A stretch of 64,000 bases of DNA, taken from the NCBI GenBank assembly GCA_905250075.1, contig CAJNOP010000013.1, positions 1,656,188 to 1,720,187 of the forward strand. The letters run 5' to 3'. The stretch comes from Rotaria sp. Silwood1 (taxonomy: Eukaryota; Rotifera; Eurotatoria; Philodinida; Philodinidae). Position 1 is the first letter of the stretch. Each line of letters begins with the position of its first letter. The notes beneath the pieces are model-generated. The model was given only the letters and a program-made list of their open reading frames with translations, ran no database searches and had not been told where the DNA came from. Shown here piece after piece: positions 51,631-62,969 of the stretch. Both the position numbers and the translations under genes were made by a program.

Positions 51631-52039
51631 TTTTTTTTCATAATTTTATGTGATCTTATTCACTATCACCTATCTATTTTTTGACAATCATTATTTTTTA
51701 ATATTCTGTTTTTTTTCCGATGCATCTATTTTTGAAGAGTTCTAAGATGTCGCTAAATGATGAGCCTTGATGAAAAAAAAATTTTTTTTCTATAGAAAAT
51801 GAAATTATTAATTTTATTTGTTCTACAATTAATTATTTATAAATAAATAAAAATAAATATTTTATAATGCTATCATTGGTTAATTTGGTTGCTGCATCGC
51901 ACAATCACTTCTTTGTTTCAAATCAACTTCTAGCATCCCTCTCTGACACATTCACTATACGTGGCCCTATTAGGATTTAATAACATAATCTCCAATGATT
52001 TTATAGGTTGTCTGAAAAAAAAATAAATTCTTTTTTTAG
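51631..52039. other. PGAP6-DCLRE1C spacer
   Basis: About 410 bp AT-rich spacer with the PGAP6 3' UTR and, on the right, sequence leading to the DCLRE1C acceptor at exon start 52040. No gene. Confidence 0.4.
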
Positions 52040-52049
52040 ATTAGCAAAC

Positions 52050-55000
52050 ATGTGTACGTACCATGGAATATTGGAAGAATATCCTCTTATATCGATTGAT
52101 TCATTTGAAACACATAATTATACAAGTACAATGTTTTTTATTACACATATTCATATGGATCATCTTGTTGGTCTCGAACGACCAGAATTTGGTAAATATG
52201 TTGCAAAAATTAATGCACCAATATATATGTCAGAAATTTCTAAACAATTACTAAGTACAATGGCACCATATAGACATTTAATACCGTATTTTAAATCAGT
52301 TCCGATTGATCAACCATTTGCATTAACAATTCAATCAAATGATCCTGTACAAGCAAAGAAAAAAGAAGGAGCTAGTAAGATAAGAAAAAGAAAAGATCAT
52401 TATATAATTCTTATTTTTCATCTTAGATCATGATAGTATAAAAAATACATTATCATCTCATACACCACATGTAGGTGAAACAATACTTGTTACATGTTTT
52501 GGTTCAGGTCATTGTCCTGGTTCAGTTATGGTTTGGATTGAAGGTGAACATGGAAATGTTTTATTTACAGGTGATTTTCGTCTTTATCGTGGACAAACAA
52601 AACGTATAACACATTTACATCGACGACGAACAGATGATGATGATAAAGATGAAACTTATATCTTTAAACCAATTGAGAATCTTTATATTGATATGACATT
52701 TTTTCGTCCAGATATTTTACATATACCAACACGTGAAGTTAGTTGTGAAGCACTTATTTTATGGATTAAAGGTTTAATAGCTGATAAATCAAATACAGCT
52801 AATATCTATTTTAAAACAAGGTATGAAACTATGATTGATGAAATAGAGACTAGGAGTTATGAGTTTTTTATTACCAAACCGTTTTCTTCACTTTTTATTA
52901 GAAGACTCAGGGTTTCGATTGAGATATTGGTACAAGACATTTTGAGCGTCCTTTCACTTGGAGCACAAACTAGTCAATAGACCTTGAGCTTGTAAGTCTA
53001 CTGAATTTCACTGTGAGTCAAAATGTCGACTCAATGAATGTTTGGAAAATGGAGCTCTATTGCATATTTTGAACTAACCAGAGTCATCAAAAATTCACCA
53101 TAACCTCATCCAACATCATGTATTCGTTTGAGCTTTTGGCTCAAAGTAAGGTTCAGTAGGCTTGAAATCTCAACTAGAACTGTTGTGACTAATCCATGAG
53201 AGTCATCGAACCTTCTAATGATACCTTAGTGAACACTAAAAATTTACGCAGTCCTGCAAAGATTTTTGAAAAACAAATTCTTTTTTCTTGATCGTTTAAC
53301 ATTGACAGAAAATTTTCAACTTGTATCCTTTTTTTTTTTTACTTTCATTAATGTTTCATGAACATTTGATTCGTTACCTTCATTAAATGTGATTGGTTCA
53401 GTTGAAGTTAGATTCTATCAAACAGATGTTTTTAAAAAGTCGACTCATGCGATTTTGACTTCAAAAATGTTTCAATCATCAAAAAAAAGTAACCTTCTTC
53501 CAATATGAACAAGATTATTAGTTAATATGGGTCACTGTTGTAAAGTAAAAACTATTTTGAATAAGTTAACCAAGTGATTATTGACCAGTAGAAAATAGAG
53601 GTATAAGCCGACGGGACACAAAACTAGTTATTCGATTTCAAAATTCAGAAAATTTAAAACAAACTGCATCGACTTACACCTGTCGTCCGAAATAACTTGT
53701 TAAGATAGTTTTAAGGAAATTGATATAAACCTTCATGAACTTTGCAATGAAGCTATTTATTTATTTCATTCGGATTTCTTTCAAAGAGCGAATCTGATGT
53801 TACCCTGTTGTTTTTCATGCTAAATTAATCACTAAATTTTTCCTAACACAATAATTCTCAATCTAAAAATAGCCGCTAAATCTCTTTTGATTTATTCATA
53901 ATAACATAAATTAATATACATATTTTTTTTTGTTTTTCTTTTTAGTGCTCGTGTTGGGTATGAACAAATATATCGAGCTTTATATGATGGTTTAGGAATG
54001 CGTATTCATGTTGAACAAGGTCAATATGATTTTTATTCATGTATACCAAGAATACAAGAATGTTTAACAACTGATCCTAATACAACACGTTTACATGCAT
54101 GTCGTACATCAGCATCAAATTTTGCTCAACCCTGTGCTTTTTTTCGTAATTGTGATAAACCTATACGTGTACTTTTATCAATTATGTGGTTTACTGATCA
54201 AATAGCTGCAGGTAATATTAATTTTCATGATCATTTAAAAGATATTTTCTTCAATGAAATATTTTTTTTCTTCAGGTGAATTATTAGTTGAATATCATAA
54301 ATATCATTCAAATTTTGAACAAAGTGTATCAACATCATCGAAACGTTATTTTCTTGGTTTTCAAGATTATGGTGGTGAAGGTGTTGATGTTTCTTATTCT
54401 GATAAATATTTAAGTTATCGTTTATGTTATTCTCTTCATTCATCATTTTCTGAAATAGCTGATGTATTAAAAACATTAAAACCAAAACGTGTTACACCAA
54501 TATCAACTCCATTAACATCACAAATGACACCAAAACGTCTTTTTCAAATAATTGATCATTATATACAAGATCCAAAAAAACCTAAAATAGCAACAACAAT
54601 AAAATTAAGTGAAAAATTACAACGAAAACCAATTAATCACCAATTACAAATTAAATATCGTTATGAATCATTTCAAACTAAAGCAGAAAAAAAACGAAAA
54701 AAGAAAATTATCAAAGAACAACAAGAGAGAAAAAATAATGATGATGATTTAGATTTAGATATTAATGATGAAACTGAGAAATTACTTTTACAACGTGTTA
54801 ATTCATTAAAAGAATCTAATAATAAAAAAGTCAAAACAAATGATTCAAAACAAATTATTCGATGTATGTATCGAAATTTCTTCAACTATATAAATTTATT
54901 GAAACAAATATTTTATTATTTAAAATTTTTCATTGAAATTTTAGCGATTTCATTCGACTTACTAAAACCGCAAGACCAAAAACCTGAATTCGAAAATGAT

Positions 55001-55327
55001 TTACAAAAACCAAAAGTTGAACAATCAATAACTTCTGAAAATTCTCAATCAAGTCAGATACTTACTGTTGAATTGAAATCTGAAGATACATCAAATTCAT
55101 TACTGGCCACAGATAATTCGAATTCTTCATTTACTAAAGATATTCTTCCAGATAATTTATCATCAGATATTATTCCAATAACAAGTGATCCATCTATTGA
55201 ATTACCATCTACAGATGGTAATCGTCAACGTACATCGTCAGATGCATCATCAGCGACAGTTGATTATGATTTTGATACAGAAACATGTACAGCACTTACA
55301 TCAAAATCTATTGATATCGATATTTAA
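52050..55327 (+). CDS. DCLRE1C: Artemis nuclease (DNA cross-link repair 1C)
   Basis: SNM1-family metallo-beta-lactamase/beta-CASP nuclease that opens hairpins and trims ends in non-homologous end joining. Exons 52050-52374, 52427-52820, 53946-54211, 54276-54863, 54945-55327 give 651 residues. Metal-binding motifs: HIHMDH (33-38), GHCPGSV (His about 137), TGDFR, and LYIDMTFFRP in the LDTTF position. The beta-CASP part shows GYEQIYRALYDGLGMRIHVE, LHACR, IMWFTDQ and YSLHSSFSEIADVLKTLKPK. The C-terminal ~250 residues are a Lys/Glu/Ser-rich tail, as in other Artemis proteins. The first ATG after the acceptor (exon start 52040) is used. The last intron (54864-54944) is 81 nt, stop-free and a multiple of three, so retention would keep frame. 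The stop is 89 bp from the next ATG. Confidence 0.93.
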
Positions 55328-55337
55328 ATTTTTTTTT

Positions 55338-55368
55338 GTTTTTGTTTTTGTTTTTGTTTTTGTTTTTT
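55338..55368 (+). repeat. GTTTTT hexanucleotide repeat between DCLRE1C and NACHO
   Basis: About five units of G followed by five or six T, just after the DCLRE1C stop. It lies in the 89 bp inter-gene gap and makes the transcript strand U-rich ahead of the downstream acceptor at exon start 55414. Confidence 0.8.
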
Positions 55369-55416
55369 AAATAATTATTTAATTTACATTGTAGATATTG
55401 TTGTTTTTTGTAGATC

Positions 55417-58400
55417 ATGGGTTCCATAGCTTTAACCGTTCTTACGTTAACTCTTGGAATGTTTTTTATATTTGTGGGTCAATTTAAAATTACACCAAAA
55501 TTTTTCCCTGACGTACATGAAGATATGGTAAATAAAAATTTGTTTTTTTTAAATCATTTTTTGTCTTATATTTTATTTTAGCGACGTGAATTTGGTCGTG
55601 TTAATAAAGTATTTCCATTTTATCAAGTAACTGGTTGGCGTCCATTTGCTAAAAATTACCGATTAACTGTTGGTATTGCTGAAGTTGTTTGTGGAGCTAT
55701 TTTAGTTCTTATACCAGGTTAGTTTAGAAAATTGTGCAAAAGTTTAACAACAAGGTTTTTTCTCTATAAGTCCAAGCACTTAGATCATATTCAAATGATG
55801 TTTTTAATAACCAATGGAGTTTTCAAATCCCAGAAGCTACTTTTTAACAATGCAATTTTAAAGAAGAAATCGCCGCCTTTTCTACGATCTTCCCTTAAAG
55901 GGTATCCTACTGCCTTTTGGCCATTTCTAATTTGCGAAGAGGGTAACACTGGTCTGTAGGGATTTTTTTTAATTGCACATAGAATACCTTAAATAAGGAC
56001 GCGTGTGTTCGATGATAAAAGAAATTGTAACTCCTTCAATACGGTCAGAAATGTACGTAGTAGTTTTAAAATCAACTTGCAACTGAGCTATGATTGCCTC
56101 TGATAATACTGTTGGGGTGAGCATGGCTCTGTTTATCTTTATCTATTTCTTTGCTATCCTTACGAGTTATTGCACAGGAGAAATGACTCACGAGGAAACA
56201 TTCCCAACTGTCATATCGTTTTTGAGTCAAGCGTATGCACATCATGCAGACTCTAATGTTCTATGAATACTCTGAAAAAAGCTCATGCCGCTAGCTTATT
56301 ACTGCCGAGATATTGCATTTTTACTGTATGTTTAAGAAAAAAAAGCTGTGGTTCCCCCTCAGGAACACTGGAAAAGCTGAGTTTCGAATTTCAACTTGAA
56401 GCTTTGTCCAGAGACAGGCATCAATGAGAATAGTTTATTGTGAAAGTTTCAAATCGTTTGATTGCTTCTAGTCTGAAATAAGAACATCGGAATCTGCTGG
56501 TGTATGTCAGCGATATTACCATAGCTGTATCTTAGGATAGGAACAACGAAAATATCTGAAACTTTTACAATAAACTATTCTCATTGAGGCCTATCTCTAT
56601 GCAAAGTTTCAAGTCGAAATTCAAAACGCAGTTTTCCTAGTATTCGTGAGGGGGATCACAGCTGTTTTTGCTTAAGCATACAGTAAAAATGCAATATCTC
56701 GGCAGTAATAAGCTAAAGGCACGAACTTTTTTCAGAGTATTCATGGATCATTAGGGCCTACATGGTTCGTATACGCTCGACTCAAAAGCGATGTGACCTT
56801 CGTAATCGAAGTTTTTACATCTGCTCTAAACTTTGACCACCTTGTTTTACATAAGAACCGAAGCTTTTACATCTATTAGAGCTTTTTTTTCAAAGAGAGA
56901 CCAGCATTTTCCCTAGAGCCCTATTGGTTGTCCACTAACTCTAATCATTCAGAAAAAACATCAATTTCTCGGAAATGCTTTGTTATATACGCATGAAAAG
57001 TTTCTCATAAATCTATTATAATGCGCTCTATGTGATTGTAGAATTAAAGCGACTTTATTCTACATGATTGATTTTGCCAGTATTTCATTTTGTTGACATA
57101 GATTGTTTTTTGAAAATTTACTTTCCGAACTTTAAGCCTGCAAGTTATATTGATAATTTTTTTTCCAAAAGAGTACTTATTTTTCCCTATCAAATCATGT
57201 CAGAAAAAGTTCGTTACCTTTAGAGAAATTTTTAGTAAATCCAATAAGGTCTTCTTCGATTTTTCTGCATTTGTAGTTTCAATGAATGTCATTTGTTGAT
57301 AGTTAGACTTTGTTTTCGTAACAGTGGAAATTCAGTTTGTTCATAAACAATGATATAGTCATGCACTGACAAAGGGACTCACCATAGTGCCGAAAAGTTA
57401 CTTTTGTGCTCCTTCATATTATTCAGATTTCTATGTTGGAATCTCATAAGGATTGGTTTCACGCTATCTCTTTGTCGATTTTTCTAAGTTTGTAGTCACA
57501 CGGAGGCTATACAACATATCCGATTATTCTCAAAACTACCTCCATTCTGAAGCGATTAAACAAGATTTTTCGAAAAACCCTGATTTTGTATAGGTCTATA
57601 TCGAACCCACATATGACTTCTGTCATCCAAGTTTATCGAATTTTGAACACCAACACTCCAAACTTGGATCCGAACGTTTATGAATTTTTTTTCCTTAAAA
57701 TAAAAGAAAACAAAGTCATCGAAAAAGCTTAAAATCACCTCTGAGACACAGTTTAAAGTATCTCCAAAAATATGTTTAAAATCGTTTTCCTCAAACATAG
57801 GTCTTCTTATTTTAGATGCTCTATCTGTGATAAACATTTCATGCGGCTCCTTTATACACTTTTTGAGAACCAGAAATAGTGGAAACGAAGGATAATGCTC
57901 TTAAGGAAAGGTATTAGAAAATGTGACGACTGCGCATTTTGTTCTCTTTAAAACTACATTTTATCAAGAAAATTCTATTGACTACTATAATCACTATCTT
58001 GATTTTATCTAGGTGCTTAACATTATAGAACAATACATTGTTGTTAAACTTTTTTTTTCACGAGCTTATTATATACAAAAATGAAATAAAAATTTTGTTT
58101 TTCTCTATAGGTCGACTCAAACAATTGGCTAATGTAGTTCTCTTGATATTAATGTTAGGTGCTGTTTATACACATTATATATTACATGATAAATTTGAAC
58201 GTATGGCACCTGGACTTGTGTTTAGTCTTTTATTGTTGACTCGTCTTATCATACATCGACAAGTAGCACAACGAGAGAAAGGTTTAAGTGCAGAGAAGAA
58301 GCCAATGAAATCAGAAGAAAAAACAGAAGATGAAGATGTCGAACAAGAGTCGGATGATCAAGAGTCTCAAAGTGATGATGAAGATAAACAAAAAGCAACA

Positions 58401-58433
58401 AGTGATAAGAAAAAAGAAAAGAAGAATAAATAA
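55417..58433 (+). CDS. TMEM35A: NACHO-like acetylcholine-receptor chaperone (TMEM35A, DoxX-like)
   Basis: Small ER membrane protein of the DoxX-like family; in vertebrates TMEM35A/NACHO promotes assembly of nicotinic receptors. Exons 55417-55527, 55582-55717, 58111-58433 give 189 residues. There are four hydrophobic segments: ALTVLTLTLGMFFIFVGQFK, LTVGIAEVVCGAILVLIPG, VVLLILMLGAVYTHYIL and APGLVFSLLLLTRLIIHRQ. Conserved points are GQFKITP near the start, AEVVCG and the LVLIPGR turn. The tail after residue ~140 is a charged Lys/Glu/Asp run, longer than in human. The acceptor ends 3 nt before the ATG. The 2.4 kb intron 2 carries a foldback element (56192-56800). Only 135 bp separate its stop from AACS. 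Confidence 0.9.
56192..56800. mobile_element. Foldback element, second interior type (about 609 bp)
   Basis: Two well-matched arms around a ~60 bp centre near 56480-56540. Paired blocks: GATATTGCATTTTTACTGTA with TACAGTAAAAATGCAATATC; CAATGAGAATAGTTTATTGT with ACAATAAACTATTCTCATTG. The left tip GAGGAAACATTCCCAACTGT continues into ATATCGTTTTTGAGTC, close to the tip of the 26647 copy, though the interiors differ. In NACHO intron 2. Confidence 0.8.
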
Positions 58434-58568
58434 CATGTTTGACTCAAATTGAATTTAATATTGTAACTTGTGCATTTGTGTTCGTTCGTTCTTTCTTCTT
58501 TTTTTTTATACTATACTCAAAAAAAAACAAAATTAGCTTTCTGTCTGCTTAGTGTTTCATTACTTTAG

Positions 58569-61500
58569 ATGTCTCATAAACTCTGGTCACCACCTTCAGG
58601 CATTCATACAAATATTGATGATTTTCGACATATTATTGTAAAGAAATATCAAGTTCCATTGGGTATAAAGATTTCTTTTTCGAAACGATGAGTTCATATT
58701 TGATAAATTTAGAAACATATTGGGGATTATATGAATGGTCTATAAATCATATTTCAAAATTTTGGGAAGAATTTTGGTTATATATGGATATTAAATATTC
58801 AGTACCATTCGAACAAGTAAGTGAATTTGATATAAGACTTATTTCATTTCCATCATACTTGATATGAACAATAATTATAAATTAAAACAAAATCTAGATA
58901 TTGGAAGAGAACAAGAAAATGGATGAAATTCCTCGTTGGTTTTTGGGTGCACGACTTAATTATGCTGAAAATTTACTTCGTTTCAAAGATAATCGAATTG
59001 CTATCTATGCATGCAGTGAGTGAACAAACTCAAATAGTATAATGTCTAAAAAAGTTCCAAAGTTTTAGTTATTTAATCTAAATATATTGTTAGCCAAGGT
59101 AAAAAAAGAATGAATTGTCATATAATTTAATCTACTCATTACTGATCAGCTTCTTATTCTAAATCCAGGATTCATCAGTGAAACTTTTGCTTTTACAAAA
59201 GACCTTATTTTCATCGATGTTGTTTTAAACATTGGCTATTTTTTATAGGTGAAGGAGATCCATCAATCAAAACAATGACATTTGCTGAATTAAATGAAAG
59301 TGTTCGTCGTTATCGTGCAGCACTTCAACATGTCGGTGTTACAGTGGGTGATCGAGTTGCAGGTACTTAAATACAAATTCTTTAAGAAAAATTCAATTAT
59401 ATAATATTTATTATTTTATTTTATTTTTAGTTTATCTTCCCAATAGTGCTGAAGCATTAATTATTTGTCTAGCAACGGCTAGTCTTGGCGCGATATTTAG
59501 TGCAGCATCAGCAGATTTTGGTGTACTTGTATGTATTATATTGACAAATCATTTTTTTTTTTTGAAAACTCATAAGCTTATATTTTTTTTAGGGTGTTAC
59601 TGAACGCTTCAGTCAGATTGAACCTAAAGTAATATTCGGTTGTAATGCTGTTGTTTACAATCGAAAAATTCACGATGCATTAGTTAAACTAAAAGATTGT
59701 GTACTTGGTAAGATGAATGTATAAATATTTTCTATGAATATAAATATATATATTTTTCTTTTAGCATTACCAACATTACAACATGTTGTTGTTATATCAT
59801 ATGTATCTAATTATTCCATGGATCTTAGCGGAATTCCAAATAGGTATTAGTTATATTTTCATTATATTTTTATCCAAGTAAATTTTAGTGTAACTATTGA
59901 ACAATTTCTTTCAATGCCTGGTGAAACTATTGCACCACTTGAATTTGAACAAGTTCCATTTAATCATCCATTATTTATTATAAGTATCGATTTTGAAAAA
60001 GTTTTCTTATAATTGCGCTATTTTTGTTTGATGTGTTTACATGTATTCATCTGGTACAACTGGTGCACCAAAATGTATTGTTCATGGACATGGTGGAACA
60101 TTAATAAATCATTTAAAAGAACATCGATTACACAGTAATATGAAAGATGGAGATATTTTATTTTATTTTACAGGTAAAATAAAAATAATTCATTGTATTA
60201 AGATATATTTAAAGATTGAAAAAAAAACATTTGTTTATTTTAGCTGTTTCGTGGATGATGTGGAATTGGGTAATGATGATATCATATTCTTTGTTTTTTT
60301 TTCAATCAATAATTATATATATATATATATTAATTTAGCTAATTTCATCGATTGCACTTGGTACACCAATTGTGCTTTATGATGGTTCACCAATCGTACC
60401 AGATTACTATCGACTTTGGGATTTAGCTGATGAAATCGGGTAGAGTTATTAAACATATGTATATAAAATGAAAAACCTAATGTTTAATTTCAAATATAAT
60501 TATATGAATGTAGCTTGAAACTACATGAAAGACTAAAAGTGATTCTGTATATTTCGAAGTTTTCCTCAATAACAATCTACCATATACATATATATTTGAC
60601 TAATTGTTGGAATATCCTGTCATCTATAGAGTTTGAGTGTAGATCGCGGTAAAAAGTAATAAATAAAGACAACTAATATGATATTAGTTTGAAAGACAAC
60701 CATGAAAAATTTCTTGAGCTATAATGAATCTTACATAGATACAACGCTTCCTAACTTGCTCTATCAAATGATAAAAATCCGACCTTGATAGCTTTGAACA
60801 ATGAAGAGTTATTGAAAAAACAGTGTAGAACATCATATTTTTAAATGGACAGCATTTTTTAGTAATCGATAGTGTTTTTGAAAGAAACTCACGTCAAGAC
60901 AATAAATATGCTCATAAGTGACTTAAAGAGTATTTCTTTTTGGCTCATACCGTTTTACTTAAACTCTAGCGTGTAGCATGGTACATACGAATGAATCAAA
61001 TGAGGATATTTTGCCTATAGCTAAGTTTGCTTATAACTAGAATGTCCTCAAAATTTCAGCTCAAGCAGTATTCCTTTCATGAAGTTTTGAATTCCCATAA
61101 GTCACTCATAATTCATGAAAGATTAGAGAATTGAATGCCTTTTGGAAAATCAAGATCTTGTAAAGGTAACATGTTTTTGAATTAAGATTTTCAGGATATA
61201 ATAGTTGTAAATAGACCTATCCGTTGGCTGAATTTTAGGTCAAAATATTGTCATTTGATTCTTTTGTACGTAGTATATCGTAGGCTAAAACTCCACTGAA
61301 ACGGCTGTAATTCTAAAGAGACGACCTAGAAATTCTTATCACTTTTTAGGAGATTTTTAAGATCTTGTTCGAGTGTATGTTATATACAGAGTCCAAAATT
61401 AAAAAACGATTTTCAAGTTATGATGGCTTCTTCGTTAGAAATTTATTTATATTTTTGATATAGATCTTATTTATGAGACAATTGTTCTGTTTTTTTTGTT

Positions 61501-62440
61501 GTATTTTATTTATTTTGATAGACTAATAGATATAAAAGAGGTTTAATTTCTATTTAGAATAACAATATTCGGCTGTAGTGCTCGTTATTTAACAGCATTA
61601 GAAGAACAACATATATCACCTCACACACATAATAAACTTGAAAAACTACATACAATTTTATCAACTGGTTCACCATTACACAGTCGAATATTTGATTATG
61701 TTTATACAAATATCAAAACAAATGTTCTATTAGGTTCCATAACTGGTGGAACAGATATTATGTATAGAATATTTTCTTGTTTATTATATAATTTCTCTCT
61801 TTTTTTTAATACCTCTTTAGTTCATGTTTTGCTGGTGTTAATCCAACATTGAGTGTTCATCGAGGAGAAATACAATCTCCACATTTAGCTATGGCTATTG
61901 AATGCTGGTCTGAAGATGGTATCAAAAAAAATTAGGTTTTTCTTTTTGTTCCATATTTCATGATACATTATTTGAAGGAAAAAAATTGGAAGGTGAAAGT
62001 GGCGAACTTGTTTGTGTTAAACCATTTCCTTCGATGCCTGTTAATTTTTGGAATGATTCAGATGGCGAAAAATATCGTCGAGCCTATTTTGATAAATTTC
62101 CAGGTATAATTTTCTATTGAATTGTTTTCAAAAATAATTTTTGCTTTATTTTATACAGGTATATGGAATCATTCTGATTTTTGTCTTTTTAATCCAGTTA
62201 CTCGAGGCATTGTTATGCTTGGTCGAAGGTTCGTCTATTAAAATTTTGATTTTTTTTTCTCTTTTCAAAAATCAAATCATTGTTTTTAGTGATGGTACTC
62301 TTAATCCTAATGGTATTCGATTCGGTTCAGCTGAAATTTATTCCGTTGTCGATCAATTCAACGGTGAAATTCTCGATAGTTTATGTGTAGCACAAAGAAA
62401 TCCTTCAACTGGCAATGAACGAGTTATACTTTTTCTTAAA
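58569..62440 (+). CDS. AACS: Acetoacetyl-CoA synthetase, C-terminal exon(s) not in window
   Basis: Cytosolic ATP-dependent ligase that activates acetoacetate for lipid and sterol synthesis. Sixteen in-phase exons give 574 residues: 58569-58662, 58713-58816, 58898-59015, 59249-59362, 59431-59528, 59593-59707, 59765-59843, 59889-59979, 60041-60173, 60244-60269, 60339-60439, 61558-61761, 61821-61918, 61978-62103, 62159-62228, 62290-62440. Motifs: [16 protein letters not shown], the AMP-binding P-loop [12 protein letters not shown] (about 272), [50 protein letters not shown] and [15 protein letters not shown] donor follows ILFLK; the last ~97 residues of the ~670 residue family, with the catalytic Lys region, are not seen before the window ends. 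The start coincides with a splice acceptor. Exon 10 is only 26 nt; the intron before exon 9 is AT-AC; the 1.1 kb intron 11 holds a foldback element. Confidence 0.93.
59980..60040 (+). other. AT-AC intron with U2-type 5' splice site in AACS
   Basis: The 61 nt intron between PLFI and MYSSGTTG begins ATAAGT and ends TTTAC. Only these ends keep phase 0 and rebuild the invariant P-loop. No AG is present where the acceptor must be. Confidence 0.75.
60880..61432. mobile_element. Degenerate foldback element in AACS intron 11
   Basis: Related to the 26647 copy: CTCAAAATTTCAGCTCAA, GTAAATAGACCTATC, CAGAGTCC and a right tip which, read inward, begins CTAACGAAGAAG and continues AAAATCGTTTTTTAA. The left arm is poorly preserved, so the left boundary is approximate. 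Non-coding. Confidence 0.5.
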
Positions 62441-62614
62441 GTAAGTAAACAAAAAAAAGAAAAAGAAAAACAAAGTTGACGAATATTCCTTCTTTATTTG
62501 AATACGTAATGTTTGATGAATTGATTAATAGAAAAAGAAAAATTCATGACAAGATACAATTGAAAGCAACACACAAAATTTTTAGTTTGCTGTTTTTAAT
62601 CCTAAACAAAATTC

Positions 62615-62968
62615 TTATATATTCATCAATCGATTAATTCTATATCGTCGTCGAATATAAGAATTTCTTGGTAATTCCTTGATATAATAGTTTAAATCCA
62701 AACCATCATTGTCATCTTCATCATAATTATCATCATTGTTCGATTTGTCTAATTGAGAATAAATGTCATATAAAGGACTATCTCGACGAACAAGTTTAAT
62801 TTTAAATGCATCATAATAGTCTTTAATAGCTTTAAGATAATTTTCAATTTGTTCTCTTGTTTTAAAACGTATTGGCCGTTCAGGCGGCGGTGGAATATCA
62901 AGATAAGATGATAGTGCACATGAGACAAGTGCAACAAATAATAGAAAAACCACGCATGTATTGTTCAT
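62615..62968 (-). CDS. Secreted neuropeptide-F/Y-like precursor
   Basis: A 117-residue single-exon precursor. Residues about 1-20 are a signal peptide (MNNTCVVFLLFVALVSCALS). Next comes a PP-fold-like segment: a proline stretch (YLDIPPPPERPI), then an amphipathic helix (REQIENYLKAIKDYYDAF), ending KIKLVRR with a dibasic site. The rest is an acidic linker (NNDDNYDEDDNDG) and an Arg-rich tail (YIRRRYRINR). Order and spacing are those of invertebrate NPF/NPY precursors, but the usual RxRF/Y-Gly amidation end is missing, so the assignment is tentative. An acceptor ends 1 nt before the ATG. It lies on the strand opposite AACS; if AACS continues beyond the window, it is nested in an AACS intron. 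Confidence 0.6.
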   Translation of the reverse strand: MNNTCVVFLLFVALVSCALSSYLDIPPPPERPIRFKTREQIENYLKAIKDYYDAFKIKLVRRDSPLYDIYSQLDKSNNDDNYDEDDNDGLDLNYYIKELPRNSYIRRRYRINRLMNI

Positions 62969-62969
62969 T

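Noticed and set aside
58038..58110. Upstream ATG that would extend the last NACHO exon
   Set aside because: This is intron read-through; the acceptor at 58110 and phase with exon 2 fix the exon start at 58111.
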